Source of the DNA: Eucommia ulmoides
Taxonomy: Eukaryota > Streptophyta > Magnoliopsida > Garryales > Eucommiaceae
Assembly: GCA_016647705.1 (NCBI GenBank)
Contig: CM028334.1
Location: 4,340,046-4,404,045 of the forward strand
Direction of reading: 5' to 3'
DNA: 64,000 nucleotides
This document shows, piece after piece, positions 11,901-25,400 of the stretch. Within the stretch, counting starts at the first letter, position 1; the number at the start of each line of letters is the position of its first letter. A program made the translations under genes and the position numbers. The notes under the pieces are model-generated. The model did not search any database and was not told where the DNA came from. It saw nothing but the letters and a program-made list of their open reading frames with translations.

Positions 11901-13452
11901 TTCAGGTAATTTTAATGTAAATATCTTAAGGATGTGGATTTTCTTTATTCTGTCAAAAAATCTAATTTATTTCTTTGTTTGCTTGTTTGAAAACAGTGTC
12001 TTCACCCCATACTACAGTGAGACTGTACTTTATAGTTCCTCTGAGTTGGTGGCCGAAAATGAAGACGGAATAACTATTCTTTTTTATCTGCAGAAAATAT
12101 TTCCAGGTGCTTTCTGAATTGACTGTTGTACTTGGTTATTCAGTTATTCTAGTTCTCAAGCATATTTCAAATTGTGCATGTCACTGCTTGATAAGTTAAT
12201 AGTAAACTACTAGTTGGTACATCAATTAAAAAAATGCCTATATTTTAATTCCTCGTGTGGTGATTAGGAATGTCTTGGTTCCCAACCATTTCTTTGGAAA
12301 TCAGTTGACTGGTTGATCAAAAAGAAAAAAATACTAAGGAAACCTATTGGATCGATCAGTATGATTACGATGTGTCAACCATTTGAGTACAAAAGACAAT
12401 TTTTTCTATGATCCACTCTAGATCTTCGCAATTCTTTCCAGTTTACCATATTACTTGATCCTGTTCTTGTACTAGTGATGTAGGACAAACAAGGGGGCAA
12501 TCTTTTAGGAGTTCTATGCAGAATCAGATTTCAAAAAGCTTAAAATTTAGGGTTTTGGGGCTGTTTTGGTGGCTGAATATCAGAGGAATTATGGAATTCT
12601 TAAGGTTTTAAAAGGGTAAAAAAAGGATGTAGGTTGTAGAGAAGCAATGTGAATGGAGGAAGGCTGCAAAGAGTGCTGCATGAACAGTATATTGATGGAC
12701 CTTTGGTGACAAATATGTACTGGGTGATTTGCATGTTCTCCTCCACTGATAGATCTTTGGATTCTTCATCATCCTCCGTTGGTCAATATAATGCAATATG
12801 TCATTGTCTATATCTGAACTACTTTCCAAATTTTTGTAGATGAGTGGGCAAATTTTTTGGAACGGATTGGTAAAGCTGATGCTGTGGAATCTGAACTTCA
12901 AGGGGACCCTAATGATGCTTTGGAGCTCCGGTTTTGGGCATCTTATCGGGGCCAAACTCTTGCCAGGACAGGTCAGATCCGTATACATTATATTAATTTT
13001 TGAATATTATTAGAGAACCTAAATGATTTTGTTGCAATCTATTTTTGGCTGAGGCATTTTTAAAGCTCAATTGTTTTCTGCATACAACACTATGTTCTAA
13101 TTAATGATGGGGAATGCAGTAAGAGGTATGATGTATTACAGAAGAGCATTAATGTTACAAAGTCACATGGAAAGAAGATCGATGGGAGGTATTATGCTTT
13201 TTGGATTCTTTTGATTATCAACTTCTGTTTGAGGAAAACTGCACTTGCAGTTGCTTACATGTTATCATTCATCTCAACAGAGGATGATTATTCTCAAACA
13301 AATTTTCTCACAACTGAAAGCTTTGAGCTTTCACGTGAAGCACGGGCACAGTCTGATTTGAAGTTCACATATGTGGTTTCCTGCCAAATTTATGGTCAGC
13401 AAAAAAAAAGTAACCGACCTGAGGCAGCTGATATTGCCCTTTTGTTGCAAAG
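5957..13452 (+). other. CALS10: CALS10 exon map, part 1 (12 exons)
   Basis: Exons read from splice sites and family similarity: 5957-5984 (micro-exon, LPLTRQSSQ), 8675-8772 (FSPFWNEIINSLREEDYISN), 8902-8983, 9087-9247, 9402-9522, 11374-11468, 11546-11636, 11745-11905, 11997-12106, 12840-12971, 13120-13188, 13281-13452. Each donor is GT and each acceptor AG, and codons split across junctions restore Arg, Trp, Ser, Asp or Glu as expected. Introns over 300 bases: 5985-8674 (a LINE 3'-end remnant at about 6058-6180, a possible second at 6560-6690, otherwise nothing seen), 9523-11373 (nothing recognised) and 12107-12839 (nothing recognised). Confidence 0.9.
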
Positions 13453-16400
13453 GTATGATTTTGTATCCATATCTACCCTCATTTGCCAAGCATTAGTTTC
13501 TGTTTTATTTAAGTTTAGTTTGTCTGTTTTTTGCTGGAGTTAGGAGAGCAGTGCGCTTAGTCATTTGTCAAGTACCCTTTATGGCTCCATAATATCTTTT
13601 TATATTAGAATTTTCAGTTGTGAATTGGTTTTTTCAGTGGAAGGTATTGCATGTAAATTTTTCTTGTGATTCGACTTCCATTCTAGTCCTTCAAGCTAGG
13701 GATGTTGTAGCTGTACTATGAATAATTCCCATTATAACAAAAACAAGAGAGAGCACTTTATTTATTTTTTGAAATTTTAACCATGAATCCAGAAGGGTCT
13801 TTTGTAATCGTAATTGTTCATTTGATTGTTCATTACTTATCCTATTTCAGAGCTAATGGGTGTTACAAATTTAATTGTCGTCAGGAATGAGGCACTTAGA
13901 GTTGCTTTCATACATGTGGAAGAGAGTGGTGCAGCTGATGGAACGATTTCAAAAGAATTTTACTCGAAGCTTGTGAAAGCTGATGCACATGGGAAAGACC
14001 AGGTATCTAACAACATTTAGTCTTTGCTGTTTGCTTATCATTGTTTACTCTTCATTTTTTTTCGCCCCTTCATTTGGTGTATGTGCCCACATGCGCATAT
14101 CTAATACCAATTTTATCCCCCGGCTGCCAAAAGGAAAAACTGAAAGTGAATTTTCACAACTTAACGACACATGGCCTGCTGTTGATAACATGTTCCTGTT
14201 GTTTTTTGTGTATATTTTTCACATATTTTGAAACATTATATTATATTTTCTCTCGTTATGACAATATATAGGCAGCAGATTTGCCTCTTAAAATTTCTTC
14301 AGACGTCCAAGATAACTTCTGAAAAATCAAATGATTATCTTTTAGCAATAATATAATCTTTAGAGGCAAACTGGTTTTTCTTGTTGTTGGAGATAATTTA
14401 AATTGGTAATAAATTGCTTTTTGTTATGCAGTATCACTAAATGTTTGACATTTGTTTATTTATTTTTGGTTGGGGGGACCTTGACGGTGCTAGGAGAGCT
14501 TTATTGATTAAACCAAAAAATACAAAATTCAGGGGGGGGCGAAGCCTGACCTCTGAAAATAATCAAAACAATAAATAATTTAACGAAACAAATAAAAAAA
14601 TAAAAAAATCAATCAATAATTAAAACTTAAAAAGTTTCTTTAATCTTCCAAATGTGGAGAAAGCAGAGATTGTCCAGTCTTAAGCATCCACGAACAGGCG
14701 ACAAACATTCTATTTCAGATCAGAAGGTCCGATTATCTCCACCACCTCTAAGCTTCACTAACAAGTCAGCCGCCGTATTAGCTTCCCTGTAGCAGTGAGT
14801 AATAGTTAATACAAACATGAACCTTAGATGCCAGCTCTTTTATACTCCTAATCAATGATGTTAATGTCCATCAACCATTTCGACTAGTAAGGTATTGTCA
14901 CTGACTATATCCACGGAGAACCATTCAAACTCAACACAATACTAAAGCGCGATTCAAACCCAAGAAATTGAGTGAACCCAAATAATAGAGTCCCATTAGC
15001 ATTCTGCAAAGTACCGCCTCCGTCAATAAAACTATGGTTTCCTCTAGAGCCAAATGTTGACAGTTGTCAATTAACTATATGATTGTTGCTTTTGGGGCAT
15101 TTCTGTTTTTTTTTTTTTTTTCCCTAACTGAGATGTTTACTACATGGTATTATTGAGAACATGAATTCCTTGGAATTAGCCTTCAACAATCAATGTCATG
15201 ATGTTATAGGAAATATATTCCATCAAACTTCCTGGAGAACCTAAGCTTGGAGAAGGAAAACCCGAAAACCAGAATCATGCTATCATCTTCACTCGAGGGG
15301 AAGCCGTTCAAACTATCGACATGAATCAGGTGTCTATCTTTCATTTTTGTACTTCGTTCCTCTGATGGCTTGATGATACATATTATCTTTCTTAGATTAA
15401 TAGATAATATTCTTTTTATCTTCCATTCAATGTTGTGCATAGATGTTATGCATTTATTTATTTCCACAATAGTGTATTTTCTTTTATGGTTTTGATCCTC
15501 TGTGAAATCGTTTTATCTTGCTCAAAATGTTTGATAATTGATTTATCATTGCCCATATAGCATTGTGTTTTTTCTGGTCAATGTTGTGGTATCATGAAGA
15601 ATTTATAGTCTACTTTGCCAACCGTTCTTGTACTAAGTTAGAAATGATTACTTTGGCCCTTCTTCTATAAAGAAATCATTACAATCAGCTGGGTTGTAGC
15701 ACCTGCTACCAATTGGAATTTTTTACTTCGAAAAAAAAAAATAGAACTAACTGGAGATATAGAGTGGAAGTCTAAATCCAAGGTTTAAGAAATCATGATA
15801 CTGGTTTTGGTGCTCATAAAAGTGCAAAGAAGAGTAGACTACATGGGTGAGATATATTGGATCAATTATCTACTTTCAGTTTTTCACTTTCTAAAGATTG
15901 TGTTGGTGTATGAACATTTATAGGTCCACTTATTGGAATTAGAAGTGATTGAGAGCATCAAGTAGCTTATTTGTTTGTACGAGCATCTGTTTCACTTTGA
16001 TACGATCTAGTTGAAAATGTCTATAGCCTCAAAATCAACTTAGTAGCAAGTGACCGTGCAATAAGTCGCTTCTCATGTTATTGCCAATTCCCTAACTTAG
16101 AAAATATAATACTTGTTAATAGATAATTAATTCTAAACATAGTTAAGTTTATTTAATAGTTTTGGTTTTGTTTAACTTTTTGGGACTTGTGTCAATTACA
16201 TACCACTGGATTGGAGTTGAACAAATCTCGATTGTTGTATTGGAGAGACGATTTTTGAGCTCCTAGTTTACATTTGGAGAAATCCTAATGGCTGAAGATA
16301 TATTTTGGCGAGAAAGCGTTTCTGAGGTGATGAATAGATGCTAGAGTGGTTTTTGGCATACCTACACGGCAGATTGTATGCAGATCGTATCCGACTGTTA

Positions 16401-19400
16401 GGATGACATTATTGGTGTGGAAAGGATGCGAATGTGGCATAGGAACCGAACACTTGGGCTTGACAATTAGGTTTCCAATCTTCGTTTGTTGAACTTTAAG
16501 AGCTGGCCACTTCCCCCCCCCCCCCCCCCCCCGATGAGCACTTAAGAGGTGACACTTCATATATTATAAATTTATAATTAATGATGCTAAAATATCTTCC
16601 TTCAATTGTCTACTGACCGAATTCTGGAATAAATACTGCGGCGTAGTGACCAAGAGGATGATGACTGGGTGAATTTACAAATAAAATGTAGACTGCTGAA
16701 TTTTTACCCAACAAATATATGTTAAGCTAATAAGTGAATTTATAAATACTCACCAATGTTGCAGCCCTTAAACAAAGTAATCCTAACCCAATTGGCTTGG
16801 AAATATCTCTCTTTTCCAAGTACTGGTGCATCATTGAAACATAGCAGTTGTTACTCACTAAGCAATGTGCTTGGAACTAGTGCATCCTGGGAATTCTACC
16901 AAATTTTATTTGAAGTTACACCCACCCCATCCCATCCCTCTTCTCTCTCTCTCATTGGTCATTATCTCTGGACAAATTATGTCCATTGTGTTTTGCAGGA
17001 TAACTACCTTGAGGAGGCAATGAAAGTGAGAAATCTTCTTGAGGAATTTCGAGGGGATCATGGCCTTCGACCTCCCACCATTCTTGGAGTTAGAGAGCAT
17101 GTGTTTACTGGAAGGTTCGGCATATCCTTTGTCTCACCAAGGATGCTATTGTTTTGTGCCCCATCTCCTAACTGTTTCTGTTACATCTTTCTATCTATGC
17201 AGTGTTTCCTCCTTAGCGTGGTTTATGTCCAATCAAGAGACTAGTTTTGTCACCTTGGGTCAACGTGTTTTAGCATATCCTCTCAAGTGAGTACTTGCTT
17301 AATTTATACCTGTCAGATATAAAGCACTTTTGTTTTATATGTACTATTACAATGTTCTCTGGTTCTCTGCTGTGCACTTTACATATTCCACTTTTTTTTT
17401 TCCTTCCTTCACGTTGGAATGCCATGAAATTATGTGAAGCATACCTATTTTTATTTACTACATGCATGTCTGAGTGCCTTTAAATTATGTGACTGTATAT
17501 CTGTAGCTAGAATGAAGTGCTGAAAATCAATGGTGTAGTACCCTGGTACAATATTGTTGGCAATAGAAATTAATAACGGATAGAATTGTTATTCATGTCA
17601 ATAGACTCGATACAAAATAATCACTCCAACAACTAGAGTTGCCTATCATGCCAATTCAAAATAATCACTCCAATGACTGGAATTGTCGGTCATGCCATCC
17701 ATCATCCGCTTCTGAAACACTGATAGTTTTATATTATAAGAGTTATTTTGTATTTATTAGTATATCCCTTTATTCCCTTCCAGGTCTCAATTTGTTTTTG
17801 GTTTCACGAGTGCCTTTTAATTGAGAAGAGTTACCCCTGCTCCCTCTTTGTTTTTCTTTGCTTGATTACTCATTTCCCAAATGTCTTTTTGGCATAAATG
17901 CTTTTCTAATTTGAGTTGATCCATTTAAATTCAGTTATCATTTAACAATCCTAGAACATGATGGAAGGTGATTACACTGATAGATTATTCCTTAAATCTG
18001 GTCATTTGTTCTGAATTTCCCAATTTAATCTATATGACCAATATGTGTGCATGCCTATAGAAGTTCCAGAACAACGAACAATTTAGTCTTTGCTCTTCCC
18101 CTCTCTTCCCAAGTGTAATTATTCAATTTTTTCAAGTTGAATATGCTGATTTTTGGCATAGTGTGATTTCCTGATATCTGTTTTGTGGCGCTTTCTCTTT
18201 GTGACGATGAAACAAACCCACCATCTTTGTTATTAGAAACTACTATTTGGAAAAAAGAGGAAAGTAAAAGAGTATCTTATGTCATCGAATGTATATATCT
18301 GCAGAGTCCGAATGCATTATGGACATCCAGATATCTTTGACCGATTATTTCATATATCTCGAGGTGGCATCAGTAAGGCATCGCGTGTCATTAATATAAG
18401 TGAAGATATATATGCAGGTAACATGAAGATTTTGGTTATCCATTTACAAGTTGTTCTTGCCTGCATTTTTTTTCACTTTCCATCTTTTTGAGTACGTATG
18501 AGGACTTGCTATTCATTTGTGAGCTTCTTCCTCTACTCTATGGTAGAGCTTATTGGACTAGCAAATCTTCTACTATCCTTGAGGTCCTTTTTTAGAGAGT
18601 TACGCTGCTAATCTGAACTACTAAAAGGTCTATGTGCAAAAGAGGGTAGCACAATGCACAAGGCTCTCTTATTGCGGGGTTTGGGGTTGGCCAGATGCAT
18701 GCGACCTTACCCTCATAAATGTAGAGGCTATTTCAATTGTTTGAATCCATTACCTCCATTTAGCAATGAAGCCAACTTAGAGCTGCATGGAGGCCACCCT
18801 AAGAGAGTTTGTGTGAGTGTATACGTGCGCGTGCCAAGTATTGACTCTTCCTTGTTCCCCATAGTTACACACACACACACACACACATGTATGTTTGTGT
18901 GTATGTATTCTAAATAAGACCATAAAAAGAAATTGATTCATGAAAATCTCTAATGTTGATTGATTAGTAAGTTGTTTTGGAGTGGGGAAAACCCTGCACT
19001 TAAATTTTTTAAAAAAAATATTTCCTAAGTATGGTATCGTTTGGAAAATGTATATATTCAGCACTTCGGAATAATTGAATAGGAGAAGAAAAGGTTTTCC
19101 AGAGAGACTTTATATCTCGTGATGTGCCTTTTAAATTGCCTGATGCATATATATTTTGCAGGGTTCAATTCCACATTGAGGCAGGGTAACATCACGCACC
19201 ATGAATATATTCAGGTTATATGGTCAGACATGAATTTTCTGGTCAAAGCATGTCTTATTGTTGCTGTCTTAATGGTCTATTCGTCGATGCAGGTTGGGAA
19301 GGGTAGAGATGTTGGGTTAAACCAAATTGCCCTATTTGAAGGTAAAGTGGCTGGTGGAAATGGAGAGCAAGTTCTTAGCAGGGATATCTACAGAATTGGG

Positions 19401-22400
19401 CAGCTCTTTGACTTCTTTAGGATGCTTTCATTCTATTTCACAACTGTTGGTTATTATGTGTGCACAATGGTATGATATCTTTTCCTTTGACTTCTTCTAC
19501 TTCATTTTCAAGGATTTTTCTTTTGTTTGTGGATCCACCTCGTATCTAGATCTGATAAAAAAATGTGTTTCCTCAATGCAGATGACGGTTCTTACTGTCT
19601 ATGTTTTTTTGTATGGGAGGGCTTACCTGGTAATTTTTCATGTCTACTTGGCATAGTTTCTTCATTAAGGCTGCTCATGGTTCCTTTTGTACATGTCATA
19701 TTTTCTTTTGCAGAACTGATGGAATGGACTTGTAGTGATAGATGTTTTTCAATCTTTTTTTTTTGTGAAGTTCAAAGTTAAATTGGTTGTAGGGTCCTTG
19801 GGAATTCGCAGTTCCCCACCAAAATTAAAGTTCGTTTTAAAATAAATTTGGGGATTATTATGGTGGAATAGATGGAGTCAAGTATACTGAAATGTGACCT
19901 TTCAGAGTCTGTGGTATATTTGGTTTGCCACTCCCGAAGTTAGGTTTTTCATTGATTATAAAATTGTTTTCAGCGCCTGTTCAAGCAAATTTCTCTCAAT
20001 TATGTCCTGAAACTCTGTTTTTAGAACAATTTACTTTGAAACTAGAATTTTGTTTTTTTCACCATCTCAAAAACTGTTTTCAAATACTTTCCATTATCCC
20101 AAATCTTGAGGGAATTTTTAGTCTGAACCTGCAAAACAATTCTGAAAACAATTTTTGAAAATTCGGAATTTTTTTTTTGGTTTACTCAATCTTTTTAAGC
20201 TAATTCTCTAAATATTGTGAGAGTTAAAAAAATAGATTTAAAATAATACCCTAGAATATTAAGGTAGAGGTGATGTGATTTATTGAGAATTGAAAAAACT
20301 CTTTTTTAAATGGTTTTTAAATTGTCTTGCAAAAGTTAAAACCAAAATGGATTCTTTGTCTAAGAAAACAAAAAAAAATGTTTTTAAAACAATACCTAAT
20401 GTCTGAGGAACATTTTCAGATTGCAAACCGAACAGACTAATATCCACATTTCCGCAACTTTTGAGGTTTCCTTATTTGCGATCCTCTGCTTTGTGCAATC
20501 CCCAGTCATTAGCCTTATAGTTTCTCCCTCAATATGTCAGGCTTTCTCTGGACTTGATCAAGGAATTTCACGTGTAGCGAGAATGATGGGCAACACTGCA
20601 TTAGATACAGTTCTAAATACTCAATTCTTGGTTCAAATCGGAGTTTTCACTGCAGTTCCGATGGTTATGGGTTTTATACTGGAGATGGGATTGTTGAAGG
20701 TTGGTTGACCAATTTTTTGCATGGCATTGAATATGGTTTTCATAATATATATTTTTTTTCTTTTCTTACTGTGGTGCAATATTTCCATCTATAGTTTGTG
20801 ATTTCATGATTTATGATATCGATGTGCTCTCATGGTCCATCTTATTCTTGAATTTGTGTTTTCTTGATGTGTTTTTTCAGGCTGTATTTAGTTTTATTAC
20901 AATGCAGCTTCAGCTATGTTCCGTCTTCTTCACGTTCTCATTAGGAACTAGAACACACTATTTTGGGCGTACTATCCTTCATGGAGGGGCAAAAGTATGT
21001 AAACATTTACATTTTCTCCTCTATTCATTCAAGAGCTTACGCTTTGCATGTTTGTTGCTAATTGACTATGTATACCTGTAAATATTACCAACAGTACCGA
21101 GCAACTGGCAGAGGCTTTGTGGTCTATCACATTAAGTTTGCTGAAAATTACAGGCTTTATTCAAGAAGTCATTTTGTCAAAGCGTAAGTCTTGCTTGATT
21201 AATATGGATGTGTTTTTCCTTTTTCATTATTTCTTTTCTGTTTTTTAATTACTTCTGGTGGGACAGCGTGGATTTCCTGTCAAGAATGAAAAATTGTTTA
21301 GAATTTTGTTGCTTTTAATTGATATAATTCTATATTGTTTTTTGACAGGTTGGAAGTTGCACTTCTCTTAATAGTTTTCATTGCATATGGTTACACCCGT
21401 GGAGGGGCTGTTTCTTTTGTTCTGGTGACTCTCAGCAGTTGGTTTCTTGTCATTTCTTGGCTCTTTGCTCCTTACATCTTTAACCCTTCAGGTTTTGAGT
21501 GGCAAAAGTAAGTGCCATACCTAAAATTTATTTTTGTGCGAACTGTCCATGTCCATACGTCGCTGTTCCATTTTTATTTTTATCTGGTTCACGGGTAGAA
21601 CACATTTGCTATTAAAAGATAGCATGTTGTGATTTTGTTGTAAAATGATTTATATATAATCACAAATTATGTATTGAATTATTGATTATTGATTGATTAT
21701 CAATAATCTAGTAGAAAACCATTATCTGTGCATAAAGAAAACAAATAATTTGAATTATACAAGAGAGGTTTTAAGTATTAATTCTATATATTGACTATGA
21801 TAGATTATTAGTCTTTGTAACCTTGCCATGTAATGGACAGGACGGTTGAGGATTTTGATGATTGGACCAATTGGCTTTTGTACAAAGGTGGAGTCGGGGT
21901 TAAAGGAGACAATAGCTGGGAATCTTGGTGGGATGAAGAACAGGTTTTTTATTGCAAATTAGCTTGTGATTGATTTCTTTCTACACAAACATCTTTTTCT
22001 ATCTTTCTTCTCTAAGTGATGCCATCAGTTTATTGATTTGTTTATCTATATCTTTGTTTTTAAACACTATTTTGGTCCCCTAAATTTTTAATTTCCTCTC
22101 TATAGAATGTTTGTGCATCATTCACAAATTTTAAGTAATAATTTTTTTAAAGTTTTCTTTTGATAATTAATAATATTTACAACAATTTAAATGATAAAAA
22201 ATGAAATATCGGTACTTGAAATAACTACCTACCTCATGCTCTCCCTATACATGTGTGTGTGTGTGTGTGTGTGTGATATATATTTAGGACACGAAGAAAT
22301 TTTCCGAACTGCCTGTTTCCCTTTACATCTTTTTGTTGAAACAACTATATATCTACTGTGATATTACATATTATTTGCTAATTATTTACAAACTTATGCA

Positions 22401-25400
22401 AGTTCACGATCTTGTTAGTAGACTACATCTTGTTGGATAAGAATTTCACTCATTGCTTCCGTTTAGTTCTTCCCTTTTTCTGCCTAAAAAATGACTTGTG
22501 TCTTTCACAGATGCATATCCAAACGTTGCGAGGCCGGATACTTGAGACACTATTGACCCTCAGGTTTTTCATGTTTCAGTACGGCATTGTATACAAACTC
22601 CATCTTACTGGCAGGGACACATCTGTTGCGGTATTTTCTTGTTCTTTTATCTTTTTTATTGCATTTTATCCATCATACCGGCTGGGGCTAACATGTTCAT
22701 CGTGTCTCCTGACCATTGAAAGACACCTGTAACTTGCAGTAGAGAAACATAAATATTCCATGAAGTTTAGCTTGTTTTTTTTTCTTCCTTTTGTTGATTT
22801 TCTGTACACACAATCCGGCCGGGTGACCGTCCTTTGTTAGAAAAGCAGATGTCGGTATATGAACTATAAAGTATCCTCTAGCGTGAATTTTTTTCCTTTT
22901 TTTTTCTCTTTAGGTTGGGGAAGGGGATATTCGATCTGGATATATTATTTTTAAACATGTTAATCCATTTGATGCGCTAATTTTGCAGCATAATTGGTGG
23001 AAATAGAACTGTTAATTACTCCAGTGCCATCCTACCTCGAAATGGGGAAAATGAAATTCGAAGGAAAAAGAATAAAATGACTTTAATTACGTTCCACGCT
23101 TGGAAGAAATTTTTGTTTTATGCTTTCCATTCTCTTGCTAGTAGATCCAGAATCTCTGTAGGATTAGTTTGCTATAACCTAGGGATACAGGGGTCCTAAA
23201 AAGGAAGAAGGAAGACGAAAGGAGGGGGAGTATTCTACATAGAACCCACTTTATAAATATGATTTCAGGTTACTTATATATATATATATATTATAGAAAG
23301 AAAGGAGGGAAAAAATTCATTGATTTAATTATAAGGGAGCAAACACCTTTAAATAGAAAAAGAGTAATACACAGTTACTAACCCTGAAATCCATACAATG
23401 AATAAGTTTCTTAATTTGACAAATCACTATAACAAAACTAAGTCTTTGTCCCACTTAAGTAGGGTCGGCTATAATTTAACAAATCACTACTCTCCTAAAT
23501 TATTCAATCAATCAAATTTATACCAAACCCTAATTTACCGACACTCCCCCTCAAGTTAGTGCAAAGATATCCATCATGCCCAACTTGCTTGCTTGAAGCT
23601 CGAAAGGCTGTCTCAACAGTCCATTTGTCAAAACATGTGCAACTTGCTGTGTGGTAGGTACAAACGGAGTACAAATTATTCCTTCTTCACGCTTTTCTTT
23701 TATAAAGTGTTTGTCAATCTCAACATGTTTCGTCCTGTCGTGTAGAATCGGATTATGAGCAATACTGATAGCCGCCTTGTTGTCACAATACAACTTCATA
23801 GGAAGACTTACTGGTCTTTTAAGCTCTTCCAGAACTCGTTTCAGCTAAAGAATCTCGCACACTCCATGCGCCATTGATCTGAATTCCGCTTCAACACTAC
23901 TTCTAGCAACAACACTTTGCTTCTTGCTCCTTCAAGTGACTAGATTGCCCCATAGAAATATACAGTATCCCGATGTTGACCTTCTATCAGTGACCGAACC
24001 TGCCCAATCAACATCTGTATACACCTCAATCCATCTATTCTCATTTTTCTTGAAGAAGGTTCCTTTTCCTGGTGTACTTTTCAGATAACGAAGAATCCGA
24101 TACACAGCTTCCATATGTTCTTCGTACGGAGAATGCATAAATTGACTTACCATGCTCACAGCGTAAGCAATGTCAGGACGTGTATGTGACAAGGAGATCA
24201 GTCTTCCAACCAGTCTTTGGTGTCTTTCCGTGTTTACCGGAACGTCATCTTTTACATCTCCAAGTTTAGCATTCGCTTCTATTGGAGTGTCAAAAGGTGA
24301 GCAACCACTCATTCCAATTTCTCGCAAGAGATCTAGAATGTACTTCTGTTGCGAAACTACAATGCCCTTTTTTGACCTTGTCACTTCCATTCCAAAAAAA
24401 TACTTTAGTTGGCCCAAATCTTTAATCTCGAATTCCTTGGTTAGTCTCTGCTTCAATCTGCTCATCTCTTCAAATCATCCAGTCAGAATTATATCGTCCA
24501 CGTAGATAATCAAGACAGAGATCTTGTCTTTGGTTGATTTCTTGGTGAAGGGAGTATGATCAGATTGTCCTTGTGTATATCAGATTGTCCTTGTGTATAT
24601 CTTTGACTCTTAACGAACTTTGTAAATCTTTCGAACCAAACTCTGGGAGACTGTTTAAGACCATATAGAGACTTCTTTAGTTTACATACCTTGGTATCAA
24701 ACTTCTCTGTAAAGTTAGGTGGAGGCTCTGTATAGACTTCCTCTTCTAAGTCTCTATTCAAAAAGACATTCTTCACATTAGCAGATTCAAAGGCCAATCA
24801 AGATTAGCAGCAACGAACAAGAGTACCCGAACTATATTTAGCTTCGCCATTAGAGAAAAAGTTTCGGAGTAGTTCACTCCATATGTCTGAGTGAAGCCTT
24901 TAGCTACAAGACGAGTCTTGTATCTTTCCAAGGATCCATCGTAGTTGTACTTCACGGTAAATACCCATTTGCAACCAATAACAGTCTTCCCATCTGGCAG
25001 ATCCACTTTGTCCCAAGTAGCATTTTTATCAAGAGCTCTCATCTCCTTAAATCGCTTCTTTCCACTTAGGAATTACCTGGAGGAATTTTTGACGAGTCAT
25101 CATGAATTTCAGGATCCAACCTCTGATTAGACTCTTGGCGGTGCTGTGGGATAGTGTATCTTTTTTGTACTAGATACTCCTTTGATTATACAAGACCTTT
25201 ATACCGTTTCGCACACATCTCTGTAGTTTCAGTATTTTGATTCTGAGATGGCATTAGGAAAGGTCGTTCATTGGTAGGTTCAATATTTTCAACATTTAAT
25301 TCATTTGTTTTCCCAGATTTTGTATTTTCCATATCATTCTCTTTCGGTAACTAGTTATGAGAAATATCATCGTAAACAAACTCAAAAAATGAATTATTTA

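Larger units (their letters stand above)
13885..19629 (+). other. CALS10: CALS10 exon map, part 2 (8 exons)
   Basis: Exons: 13885-14002, 15210-15329 (SIKLPGEPKLGEGKPENQNH), 16999-17114, 17203-17286, 18305-18417, 19162-19214, 19293-19469, 19582-19629. These code the most conserved catalytic block (SVSSLAWFMSNQETSFVTLG, VRMHYGHPDIFDRLFHISRG, NQIALFEGKVAGGNGEQVLS) and reach the first membrane helix after it (MTVLTVYVFLYGRAYL). Introns over 300 bases: 13453-13884 (nothing), 14003-15209 (antisense LINE), 15330-16998 (nothing recognised apart from a poly-C run at 16513-16532), 17287-18304 (two 45-bp repeats), 18418-19161 (an AC microsatellite near 18868-18890). Confidence 0.9.

Noticed and set aside
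16513-16532. Poly-C run as a functional element
   Set aside because: Homopolymer; length may be a sequencing or assembly artefact, as at 5721 and 57931.
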